64,000 nt of DNA from Branchiostoma floridae (taxonomy: Eukaryota; Chordata; Leptocardii; Amphioxiformes; Branchiostomatidae). Positions 22,563-33,682 of this stretch are shown here, piece after piece. Below the pieces are notes generated by a model that saw nothing but the letters and a program-made list of their open reading frames with translations, searched no databases and was not told the DNA's origin. A program made the translations under genes and the position numbers. Each line of letters begins with the position of its first letter. Position 1 is the first letter of the stretch. The stretch lies in NCBI RefSeq assembly GCF_000003815.2, contig NC_049984.1:20781950-20845949 (forward strand). Direction: 5' to 3'.

Positions 22563-23365
22563 AAAGTCTTTTTTTGAGCGGATATGTTTTTTGGACTGCT
22601 CCCTCTACACAGTGGTGTTGCTGGAAGTGTCCATCCTTGCACAGGGGTGACACCTGCCCCGTTCAAAATCATCTTTATTGAATCTAAGACAAAGATACAA
22701 AGACAAGAACAAAATATCGCAAGGTAAAAAAAAATTACGTACATATATGATAAGTGTGACAATAAAAACGATTGCCATGGCAACGGTTTTACATGTTTCA
22801 AAGTATCAGTGATTGTTGTTGTTGGTGTGTTGCATTTGTGTTCTATCCTTTCGCCTGGCTGTATGTATGAATATTGTTTTACGCGATGGATGTTTGTAGG
22901 GCATTGCTATTAACAAGAAAAGCGATCTCTTGTGACCAGTGACCTATCATAGAGGTCTTCATTTGCATAAAATATATCAGCTGATCACCTCAACTGCATA
23001 AATAACAATGTGTTCAAAGTATGAAAGTCTTAGCAAAGAAAGCTCTTGTAGCATTGTCTCATAAATTATGTAAATGAGACCCTAATTTACAGACTTACGT
23101 CTGCATGTTAAACTTTTACGTACCTATTGTTGCCAAAGGTCACAAGAATGGAATTTTCGTCATTTTACACTATCATAACAATTTCTTATTATGTAAATCA
23201 GGTAACAATTTGCATAATTGATGTCTATCGATATTTCTCTATTTTTCAGTTACATATGTCATGTTTAAGTGTCATAGTAGTAATGAAATACTGTGGCTCG
23301 ATAAACTGTGCTCATTAATCATGCAAATTAGCCCCTGGTTTTGCATCCATGCTTTAACTATTATT

Positions 23366-24660
23366 GTTTACAACAGACAGAGATGTAAGGCAAGGATGCA
23401 ATCTCAGTCCTACTCTTTTCAGCTCATTTATAGATGATTTAGTTAAAGATTTAGATACCCCCGACTGCGACCCACCCTCCCTACACCACCTCCTCGTTTC
23501 TTGTCTACTTTACGCAGATGATGTAGTGCTACTTTCAGAGTCTGAAACCGGCTTACAATGTGCCCTTGACAGGCTTCATTCTTTCTGCGAAAAATGGGAA
23601 CTGCAGGTGAACCTAAAGAAAACTAAAGCCGTGATCTTTAACAAATCAGGGAGACTCCTCAAGAACATAAATATTTGGCGTAGATGACATCGAAATCGCA
23701 AACTCCTACCCTTACCTAGGCCTGACGTTGTCCTCGTCAGGTACTTATTCCTTAGCTAAAAAGAATCTGTCTCTAAAGGCACGTAAAGCTGTATTCGGCC
23801 TCAAACCTCTCACTCTTTCAACGATGTCCCTCAAAACTCTACTTAAGCTATTCAATACGTGTATTAAGCCCATCATGTTATATGGTAGTGAGATTTGGGG
23901 TATAGACTGTGGAAAAGATAACTGCCCAGTGCAAAATATCCAAACCCGCTTTTGTAAAAACATTCTTGGCGTGCACAGGAATTCTTATAACTCAGCATGT
24001 AGAGCAGAACTCGGAGTCTACCCAACAGGCATAGATATAGCAATCCGCATAGTTAAGTACTGGCTCCGCCTTAAACAGTTAGATTACTCTACACACATTT
24101 TACAAATAGACGCACTACTCTGTCAACAAAATGTTCCTTTAAACAATCATAAGAAAACTTGGCTCCAACATGTAAAACAAATACTTGATGATAATGGCTA
24201 TTCCTATCTATGGAACTATGCTCACTCTAGAATAGACAACAAACATATTTGTACATTGTTAAGGAAAAGACTGTCAGACGTGTATGTCCAAACCTTTTTC
24301 CAGCAATTGTCTAAAGATAACGGCAAACTAAGATTTTACAAACATATCAAAACCGAATATGCCATGGAAACCTATCTATACCAGAACGACGCTGACAAGA
24401 GATCCAATGCATGTAAGATAAGAATCAGTGCTCACTCACTAGAGATAGAAAAGGGTCGTTATAAAAAAGTGCCAGTTCAAGATAGATTGTGTAAATACTG
24501 TGCGACGGATGCAGTGGAAGATGAAATACATTTTATATGTAACTGCCTCCATTATGAGGACGAAAGAAACAACCTTTTTGACACAATCAAAACAATATTT
24601 CCAACTTTTCACCAGTTACTAGACCTAAAAAAACTATATTTCTGTTAAAATCACAGAACC
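23366..24660 (+). pseudogene. Decayed LINE ORF2: reverse transcriptase C-terminal half
   Basis: First open stretch (to 23685): DVRQGCNLSPTLFSSFIDDL, then LLYADDVVLLSESETGLQCA with the catalytic YADD, then NLKKTKAVIF. A one-base frame break near 23670 separates it from a second, 300-residue frame that continues with YPYLGLTLSSSG, CIKPIMLYGSEIWG and a C-terminal zinc-knuckle-like C-x2-C...H-x4-C in CKYCATDAVEDEIHFICNC. The endonuclease and N-terminal RT are missing (5' truncation). The clade looks L2/CR1-like, unassigned. Confidence 0.85.
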
Positions 24661-25879
24661 AACTAATCTGGAAACACAGAGAAGCGACTATATATAGTGC
24701 ACAATGAATGTCAGAGCTAAAAGCGACTGTTTATAGTATATAATGAACGCCGGAGCGAACTACTTTCCGGATGGGACCCAGGCTAGATAAGACCTAGATG
24801 TTTACATGCAGTAGCAGTTCTGTTAAGTTGTCTCCGTGCTTGGGAATGGAAAACTCAAGCAAAGCGATATCGTCAGCAAAGTAATTTAAGATCCTGGCTG
24901 GATATCTTCAAGACGGACGAGGGTGAGTAACTATACCACAGCCGATGTCTTCTGTTGAAGTTTTCATTAGGAAGTAATAATGAGCACAATGGACCAGGGG
25001 AAGCAAGGAAATCACCCTGCATTTCTTATGACGCTTTACAGTTTATCTGGATTTCTAAAGAAACAAGAAAGGGTCATTGACTGCCATTTGTATTCTTCTT
25101 TTTTAGACACTTATATCTAAATGATGTAGCCAATAAAATGGTAAAGTTTGCTGTTGTGCACTGTAATACATAACCAATGGGTAAGAAAATAATAAGTTGC
25201 TATTTTGGCTATGGTTAAACGAGGAATTTTCCTAAACAATGAGGTAGATTTCACTGAAAAGTAAGCCGACTTATTTTTCTAACAAAAATTGCAATTTTTT
25301 ACATTTCAATGAAAACGAGTGCGAAACGTTATGAATACGCAGTGCATCGGTCCCATGTCGGTCCAGTGCGGTATGGCGACGCTATACGTTTGCGCTTTAT
25401 ACGCAGCAATACGCTGATATCGCAGCATTACGAGTACATAGCGTACTTACAGCGCAGATGCAACGCACCATGAACGAATATCGAATGCCCACATATGTCA
25501 CGAGTTAGTACCGTTCGTTCTGTGATCGAGTTGCGCAAAGTACTTGTTAGTAACGTATGACAAACGGACTGATTGCATAGTATTACGTGATCGACGCTCC
25601 AGATTTGGTATAAATACGAAGGTGCATCTGAGTCCAGACAGAACAGATGTCCTCAAGATGGCAGGTCCAGGCCAGAACCGACGACACCTCATGATTGCTG
25701 TCATCCAACCCCAGCATGACATCATGAATCTACAACTCCATCTCCCTCGTCAAAAAGAGAGGTCCGACCATACGGAGAAGAGAAGAGTTTCGGATATATC
25801 ATAAATTGATTTGATTAGTGGGTTACGATTTAGATTTATGTTTATGTATATATTGTTACTTTGGTTTGTTGATTGTTTA

Positions 25880-28210
25880 GTTTATCATGTTTATTTTTTT
25901 ATTTTTTATTTATTTATATTTGTTCATTTTACAGAAAAGGAAAAGCACACAATAACAATACAAAAGGTGACACATATACCGCGGATCCAAAGCAAAAGTA
26001 CAACATAATCAACAAACAGAAGAATGAGTCAAAAGTAATATCAGCCAACTAAAGCAACACTAGCACAAGAAATAATGAACAACACATGGCTTTAAGTATT
26101 GAAAAACTAATTACATATGAATAATGATAAGACAAATAATTCCAGCCAAAGCTAGTTACACACAGTGGTTGAAATTAAGAAACCATAAAACAAACAGCTA
26201 TATGAAAATATCAGAAAGACAACAACAACAACAACAATAAATAACTTTAACATAGATGTCAAAGATTAATCATGGAAGGCCAAAAGAAAAGGAATCCCAT
26301 TTAAGATAATAGTAGTCTAGCTTATTTCTTCTTTCAGCTATGACATATTCTGTTTTGTAGTGTATTTTAACAAATGAAATAAAGTGCTTTAAGAAGAGTT
26401 GTTTGCCTCTCTGCTTGAAGATAAAAGTTTTGCTAACAAATTCAACAGGTTATCGATCAAGTTAGTATTTTTATATAAATCTCCTAAGATAACTGTCGAA
26501 AAATCTAGTCGTAAGGTCTTTGTTGTTGTAAACTTAAACCATGTTTCTAGATCCCTCCAAAATGTACAAATTCTAGGGCAGTCCCAAAATAAGTGCTTCA
26601 CGGTTTCTATTTCGTCCTCACAGTTTTTACACATGGGACTCTCTTTAATTTTTCATATATATAACATTTTGTTGGTGGATACAAATTTATGTAAAAATTT
26701 GTACTGGAAGAATCGTAACCTTGGACAAATTGTAACATTGTAGATCAATTTAAATGCATATTTCCACGGAACAATCATATTACATTCATCCTCCCAGTAT
26801 CTTTGTATATTATCAGGATTACAGATTATGTTGCCTTTCTGAAGAAATGACGTATAGATAATTTTATTAATTTTTGTCGACTTTAACCTTGAGTGATTTG
26901 TTATGGTGGGTAATATTGGGCCGATCATCGGTTGTTTATCTAAAAGTTTTTTTCCTAGTACTAGGTATAGCACATAGTTTTTGATTATACTCTAACTTGT
27001 CAATAGTATAACCGAATTTTTCCAACAAGTCGTTGTAAGATAAAAATCTACCTTCTGTATCTAATAGGTCATTTATATAAAAGATACCACATTTTATTGG
27101 TTTAGTCCATATTATAGGCTTATTTTCAATTAAGATATTTGAGTTGCACCATAACAGTTTACGTCTTGAAGAGTTTCAGGTGGCATGAACTGAAAAGATA
27201 ACCATGCTTTAATAACGTCTTTAAAGAAAGGGTTTGGAGGGACACGTACAGATGAATGTGAATGAGTAAACAGGTAATTGATATGATCAGTAGACAGGTG
27301 CATGAATGGAAAAAGTCCCTGTTTTTCTAACGGATTGGGGGCACTTAGCACTTAATTGTAAAAAGAGTTTCCAGTAAAAATCCGGAGCATCCATGAAGCT
27401 TTGCGAGTTTGGTTAAAAAGTAAATTTAACCCCCCTTTTTCATATGAGTTATAAACAGTTTTTCGTTTCAGTTTTTCCGGTCTGGCATTCCAAAGAAAGT
27501 TAAAAATTGTTTTTTTTCATAGATATGGAAGAAATCCTCTCCAGGTGATGGTAATGTCACAAACAAGTGAGTGAATTGTGAAACTACTAAAGTATTAACT
27601 AAGGTGATTTTCCCATAAAGTGTCAAATATTGATTTTTCCACGGCTGAAGTGTTCTACTTATCTTACTAAGTCTATTTCTGTAGTTTTCTACCAAAGTTG
27701 AGTTATCACCTGTAATAGTAATCCCTAGAAGCTGTATAGGGCCATTAGTCCATTTGATAGGAAGATCACAGGGGAGAGAAAAAGTTGTGTTTTTTTAAAG
27801 AGCCTATTCTTAAAATCATACATTTGTCAAAGTTCGGTTATAAACCAGAAATTATTGAAAAATTCTTAAATCTTCAACGAGGGCTACTAGAGATTGTGTT
27901 TCGGGTTGCAGTGGAAAATTAGAATCATCAGCAAACTGTGAGACCTTGGTTTCCATAGTGTATATTTTAAGTCCTTTAATGTGTTCATTGGTCCTGATTT
28001 TCGTGGCTAATAATTCTACACATAAAATAAATAAGTAGGGGGAGAGGTGACACCCCTGTCGAACACAACGGAGAAGGGGAAAGGCGTCAGAAATATGTCC
28101 ATTGTTTAATACCTCACTAGAAATAATTTTGTATAAAACCGAAATCCATTTAATAAGAGATTCCCCTTTAACATGTAATCCCACCTTTAAGACAATCGGT
28201 ACGATATTGA
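25880..28210 (-). pseudogene. Decayed L1/Tx1-like LINE (RT to C-terminus)
   Basis: Minus-strand segments in order: LIKWISVLYKIISSEVLNNG, LRCVRQGCHLSPYLFILCVE, VSQFADDSNF (28184-27852); then LQPWKNQYLTLYGKITLVNT (27695-27468); then segments at 27351-27130 and 26973-26653; and a zinc-finger-like end CKNCEDEIETVKHLFWDC (26634-26389). This order is typical of L1/Tx1-group ORF2. Frameshifts and stops separate the pieces. A T/A-rich tract near 25885-25925 may be the 3' poly(A). Confidence 0.8.
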
Positions 28211-28735
28211 CATTTACTTCACCATTCTAGCACATTTGTATCATTATTTCGTAATTTCAGCGTTTAAAGGGACGCACAAACATGTCGCAAACGGCCCCCT
28301 TAATTTATTGGGACAATCAGCACAGGATCGAGCCACTAACGGTTTCCCGTCGGTACTTTTCGGAGATTTTCGAACGCATGAGGTCACTTAGCGAATTGAA
28401 TCTGATTCGCCCGTTCGCAAATCGAAACCTTATTCGAACAAGTGACGACATCTCCGGAAGCGTTCGGGACGCATTGGTCATGTTCGCGTGCGTTTCGAAA
28501 ATTTGAAATAATGGCACGTGCAGTGCTCAGATTTTCAATGATGAGTTCTCACCTCCCAACGACGTCTCATCTTTGCGCAATAAACGTCGATATCCAATGA
28601 GATAGTGTTATCTAAGCTTACTGTGTGTAAAAATGACGTGAAAATTAAATTTGAAAAGACTAAAAAAAATGCTCTCGGCGCCTTTTTTAAATCACCGTTA
28701 ATACAATTTTTTTTTCATTCTAACTGAGATTTCTT
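28211..28735. other. Foreign segment interrupting the L1/Tx1-like LINE
   Basis: RT coding recognised to the right (28735-28990) and left (below 28210) is missing its middle part here. In its place is unrelated sequence with a 74-codon open stretch (28282-28503) that I do not recognise. GTACG occurs at both borders (about 28199 and 28749), possibly a target duplication. Whether it is insertion, deletion or both is open. Confidence 0.45.
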
Positions 28736-28990
28736 TGGAAAGGATCCGTACGTCGCAGCCCAAAGTGATAAAGGCCTCCAATTTGTAAGTCTGGATGGGT
28801 CTAGTCTTGGCCTTCTGAGTTCTGCTTTAATAAAAGAGTAATTAGCCCTTCTCTTTGTGTGTTAGACAACTGTCCTTTTTCATATGCATAGTTAAAGGAT
28901 TGGAGCATAGGTTGCTTTAAGCTAGAGAAGAATACCTTACATATTTCAATTGGCAGCCCATCTAGTCCTGGAGCTTTTCCATTCTTAAAG
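28736..28990 (-). pseudogene. Upstream RT fragment of the same LINE
   Basis: Minus-strand translation gives NGKAPGLDGLPIEICKVFFS and SNTQREGLITLLLKQNSEGQ, the conserved start of the RT domain (G-x-SPGxDG...ITLLxK) in L1/Tx1-type elements. It is collinear with the pieces to the left. Confidence 0.75.
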
Positions 28991-29026
28991 CTCTTACAAC
29001 GAGGAGCGCCCGTGTAATTTTTCCGC

Positions 29027-29178
29027 CTACTACTATATCTACGTGACTCAACCTCTGCTTGGAGCTACAACTAAATATATGCGACACAACCTCTGCTTGG
29101 AGCTACAACTATATCTACGAGAATCAACCTCTGCTTGGAGCTACTGCTATATCTACGCGCCCCAACCTCTGCTTGGAC
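29027..29178. repeat. Four tandem 38-bp units
   Basis: CTACAACTATATCTACG...CTCAACCTCTGCTTGGAG recurs at 29027, 29065, 29103 and 29141. Single diverged copies of the unit occur at about 5268, 17525 (reverse) and 20305, always next to a TTTTTCCGACTAC or its complement. So a piece of a dispersed repeat was amplified locally. Confidence 0.9.
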
Positions 29179-29212
29179 AGTAGATGAATATAGTACCATT
29201 TCCTGGAGCCTG

Positions 29213-29788
29213 ACCTCTGGGCGGGCTCCGAAGGGAGAGTAAAGTATGGGCAAAAAAGTGTCAATCCTCACATTTTCATAACTAGACGTTGATATTGACA
29301 TTCTCGTCGTTCAAAAGTGATAATATGAGCTCTTAGTGGTGAGATCAGCAAGACCTTGTTCTGTCTTAAATTGAACTATCTGAAAATAAAGATGCACTCT
29401 CACTGCACTTGCGTCACGCCTGCGTCACTGCGGGGCTCGAAAGATTACTCGACGAATTTCAGAGATAAAGAATGAATTTTCTCACTTTTTGTGTACTTTC
29501 TCGTCTTCTAAGTCATAATTTTACGCATTACGCAATATCTAAATTATTTTTAAAAATCGCAGAAAATAACAAAACAGTGAACGAACGCTTGACAAGTGCA
29601 TTGTGCACCTTTACATCCCAATCCTGAGTTTGGCTGAAAGCCTGTTGAAAGGTAGTCGATGTTGCCTGAATTGAAACGTCTGACGATTCCCAAACATATG
29701 GTTTTTGCTGCAGAAAAGGTTTACGGAAAAGGCTAGGCTGTACCTCTGGGCGGGCTCCGAAGGGAGAGTAAGGTATGGGCAAAAAAGT
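29213..29788. repeat. About 47-bp direct repeats flanking 0.48 kb
   Basis: ACCTCTGGGCGGGCTCCGAA...AAAAAAGT at 29213-29259 recurs at 29742-29788 with a single base difference in GTAA(A/G)GTATGGG. The intervening sequence has no recognised gene. Confidence 0.8.
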
Positions 29789-30090
29789 CCTCCGTTAACT
29801 CCCTACCGTGTACGTAACGCGGTCTGCTAATGGTATACAAACCCCTTGCAACCTGCTAATGGTATACAAACCACAATCTGTTGATAAAGCACTTCAAGTT
29901 CAACACCCCCATAACTACCTCTATCCTTTCCTATTCCTCTATCCTTTCCCTACCTCTGTCCAAACCATTTTCCAATTCATGCATCTCTGTTCAAACATAC
30001 GTTAGAAAGTTATCCTTTTAGCTCAGTAGTTTGCAAAATTCGTCCCAAGGCTGACGCTGAGATGACGTCATAACTCAAACAAAAAATTAA

Positions 30091-31131
30091 CTAGAGGTCG
30101 GCGACCTCATACCTCCATGAATATTTAGAGCTTTTGTAAATTTCATGCAATTGACTGATACATTAACATCATTTATGCATGGTATTGTTCACCATTGACT
30201 AACGTACACGTGTCACAATAATAAAATTCCCGTCATTAACTATAAAGCGGTTTAGCAATTTTTACATAAATTATGCAAATAAGTTCCTCATTACCATATT
30301 TGGTATCTGCTTATAATCCACCCATGATAATTAACATGTGTTACATTTATTGAAGTCCAGTTATTGCAAACAATGGAATTATACAATTTCCTCAATAATT
30401 ATGCAACTGAAGTCCTCATTTTCATAACATGCATATCATTATGAACATCTTTGCCCAAGGTACCTGCATGCCTAAAATGATGCCAATCCGTCGTTCCTTT
30501 CTGCAGTTATCCTCTTTGAAGTGTCTTGACAAAAATTCCCCTGCAGTTCCACAATTAAATGTTAGGGGGCTGAAACCTGCCCCACTTTGTCATGGTACTA
30601 AGAGCTATATAACACCTAAATGTCAAGACCAAAGCATGTCTGAAACAAGAGATACATTGAAAAAAACTGCTATGATAGAATATTCTCATGAATTATGCAA
30701 ATGTACGCCTATTTTGCATAATTAGTATCTTATCGTGTACAACGTTGTCTAAGGTACCTACATATCAAAAATCATGAAAATCCGTTGTTCCCTTCTTGAG
30801 TTATCCTCTTCAGAAGTTTTTGACAAAAATGCCCCGGCTATCCCAAAACTAGACGCTAGGGGGCCCAAACTTATGTCATTTCTTCCTGAGTACAAGCGCT
30901 ATCTAATACTCAAAAATCGTGACCATAGCATGTTCAGAACACCGAGATAGCAAAACCGGAAGTTGCGCTGCAGTACCAAGGGAAGCCGCTAGAGGGCCGA
31001 AATCTAATCATTTCCAGCTTTCATCACACACTACCAACACACCAAGTATGAAACCAATCCACCCAACCGTTCTTGAGTTATTTTGTTTACACACACACAG
31101 ACACACACACACACACACAAACGCAGGGTAA
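30091..31131 (+). repeat. Dispersed octamer-bearing repeat, copy 1
   Basis: Begins CTAGAGGTCGGCGACCTCAT then ACCTCCATGAA and ends in a (CA)n/(CAGA)n tract followed by GCAGGGTAAA. Internal landmarks: several ATTATGCAAAT blocks, GACAAAAATGCCCC, GACGCTAGGGGGCCC, CCGGAAGTTGCGCTGCAGTA and CACCAAGTATGAAACCAATC. No protein-coding capacity. Adjacent to a second copy. Confidence 0.85.
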
Positions 31132-31132
31132 A

Positions 31133-32279
31133 CTAGAGTTCGGCGACCTCATACCTCCATGAAAATTTAGAGCTTTCGTTAATTTCATGCAATTGACTAA
31201 CAAATTAACATAATTTATGCATCGTGTTGTTAATCATTGACTAACGTACACATGTCACAATTATAAAATTCCCATTATTAATCATAAAGCGGTTTTGCGA
31301 TTTTTCCATAAATTATGCAAATAAGTTCCTCATTACCATATTTGGTATCTGCTTATATTCCACCTATCATAATTAACATGTGTTTCAAGTATTGAGATCC
31401 AGTTATTGAAAAGAATGGAACTATACAATTTCCTCATTAATTATGCAAATTAAGTCCTCATTTGCATAACATGTATATCATTATGAACATCTTTGCTTAA
31501 GGTACCCGCATGCCTAATATGATGCCAGTCCGTCAATCCTTTCTGCAGTTATCCTCTTTGGAATGTCTTGACAAAAACGCCCCTGCAGTTCTTAAATTAA
31601 ATGTTAGGGGGCTGAAGGCTGAAATTTGCTCCACTTTGTCATGACACTGAAAGCTATCTACCACCTAAATTTCAAGACCATATCACGTCCAAGACAAGAG
31701 ATATATAGAAAAAACTGCTATGATTGAATGTTGTCATTAATTATGCAAATTTGCTCCTATTTTGCATAATTAGTATATCATCTTGTACAACATTGTCCAA
31801 GGTACCTACATACCAAAAATCATGAAAATCCGTTGTTCCCTTCTTGAGTTATCCTCGTCAGAAGTTTTTGACAAAAATGCCCCTGCTATCCCAAAACTAG
31901 ACGCTAGGGGGCCCAAACTTATGTCACTTCTTCCTGAGCACAAGAGCTATCTAATACTCAAAAATCGTGACCATAGCATGTTCAGAACACCAAGATAGCA
32001 AAACCGGAAGTTGCGCTGCAGTACCAAGGGGAGCCGCTAGGGGGCCCAAAATCTAATCATTTCCAGCTTTCATCACAACCTACCAACACACCAAGTATGA
32101 AACCAATCCACCCAGCCGTTCTTGAGTTATCTTGTTTACACACACACAGACAGACACAGACACACAGACAGACAAACGCGGGGTAAAATATAACCTCCAT
32201 GACATTTCATGGAGGTAAATATAACCTCCATGACATTTCATGGAGGTAAATATAACCTCCATGACATTTCATGGAGGTA
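31133..32279 (+). repeat. Dispersed octamer-bearing repeat, copy 2 (full length)
   Basis: Same order of blocks as copy 1, with the complete 3' end: CCTCCATGACATTTCATGGA, a palindrome, here present three times in tandem. The start (ACCTCCATGAA) and the end (complement of TTCATGGAGGT) give short inverted termini, so this may be a non-autonomous DNA element. Confidence 0.85.
32187..32279. repeat. Three tandem copies of a 31-bp palindrome
   Basis: CCTCCATGACATTTCATGG starts at 32194, 32225 and 32256, exactly 31 bp apart. Each unit is a 10-bp stem (ACCTCCATGA / TCATGGAGGT) with a CATT loop. Other family copies (46.1 kb) carry just one. Confidence 0.95.
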
Positions 32280-33618
32280 ACTAACTTTGTCTTTTTATTA
32301 TCAACATTTATAGAAAGGTTTCAAACTACGACAATGGTTGTCTCTTTCAAAAGCCGACATGCAAAGCAATAACTACACCGCTTAGCGGACCTGCAACATA
32401 CAACTTAAAAATAAAGATTAACCGAGGGTCAGCACAGGACGAGCACCAACCCCCGGTTGTTGGGCCTACTGAAGTAGAGGGATCCCCGTGCCCGTCGTCG
32501 AGCCTTCCCTCCAAAAGGAACTGAAATGTGAAAATGACTTGGTCTAAAATTTCTGCCAACGTTGTCCGAGGGAGAAACCTCCCAGCGGTCTTAAATATCA
32601 GATGGGTCTCAGATGAAAGACTTCTTGGTTATCGTAGGGCAATAAAACTTGATGACGTCATCCATATGGTCCAAAACTCATATCTAGAATACTTTTGTGC
32701 CAAGCTATCAATATTCGTTATAACTGCATTCAGTCTTAATTTATTAACGAATAATAAAGTGAAAGAAGGACATAGGAGAATTCTTTTTGCAAAACCAGCA
32801 GGTACTTCGCCAATAGGGAACACGAACGGTGACGACTCAAGGATGACAGTGAGCGCATAGTCAGGAGCACAATCTATTTGGCAACATCTAGATGGAACCC
32901 ATAATGATGAACAACAGCCACACGTCATGCGTGACGTAACCACTAACGGACCCTACCACTATAACGTTACACGTGGGTGGTGGTCCCAACCACCATAACA
33001 ATCACTATACAATAGTGGCGTGATCTCTTTCCCTTCTTTCATTTCTCTTTTCTTCCTTCACTAACTTTACGGGTACTATTGTACTAAAATACGTTGACTA
33101 CTTAACGACTACTTAACAACGGGTGGCGTGATCTCTTTCCCGTCTATCATTTCCTTAACGTTACTGTCGTACTAAATACAAGGATTCTGAGAAGCTGAAA
33201 GCGGCTGTGAAACTGTAAAATCAAGTAGGGCCAAACTACGGCCATGGATATATCTTCAAAAGACAACCGACAATGAATAATCTCATGTCTCATGGACATG
33301 TTTTTTTGGTCATATTCCTAAAGTGCACAATAACTGTGTTACTCTATTTTTTCCGCGTCGAAGTCAGTCACCTTGTGGTGACCAGGTCCTTAACTAACGT
33401 TACTAGTATAGAAATCTCCATAGGCCCGAAAATGTGTTCTAAAATCGGCCCCGATTGGTAAAAAAACAAACTCCGAACCGATACGTAGAATTTTTCGTAC
33501 TACTTTATATAACGCGTCATAGGCGGGAGGTCGCGGATGAATACTGTGTTCTGCGACCTCGAACGCTTCACATAACCAGAGGTCTTATAGTATTATTCCT
33601 CGCTCGGACGTTTGAAAA
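32280..33618 (+). promoter_or_regulatory. Upstream region of CEP72
   Basis: No gene recognised between the repeats and the CEP72 start. GTGGCGTGATCTCTTTCCC is repeated at about 33014 and 33124. Close to the ATG, 33510-33610 is richer in CpG (ACGCGTCATAGGCGGGAGGT, CTCGCTCGGACG). No TATA box is evident in the last 100 bp, as in many housekeeping promoters. The transcription start is not located. Confidence 0.4.
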
Positions 33619-33682
33619 ATGGCGCTGAAGATCACAGAAGACTGGGTGCGGGAGAGGGTCGAGCTGAACCACGACAAACTCG
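33619..33682 (+). CDS. CEP72: CEP72 exon 1 (start)
   Basis: ATG in context GAAAAATGG (A at -3, G at +4). Encodes MALKITEDWVRERVELNHDK and L, ending phase 1; donor GGTAAGT. Exon 2 continues with E-D-V-R-S-L-S-L-P-G-T-Y, the family signature. Confidence 0.88.

Noticed and set aside
25544-25804. 86-codon plus-strand ORF
   Set aside because: No domain recognised; flanked by repeats; no evidence of splicing or conservation can be obtained here.
29027-29178. CRISPR-like array
   Set aside because: The 38-bp units abut without unique spacers, and the genome is eukaryotic.
30091-32279. LTR retrotransposon reading of the two adjacent similar copies
   Set aside because: Both are full copies of the same non-coding family lying side by side, with no internal gag/pol, primer-binding site or polypurine tract between them.
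32528-32860. 110-codon ORF upstream of CEP72
   Set aside because: Overlaps a 104-codon ORF on the other strand, has no recognised motif and no splice link to the CEP72 start.
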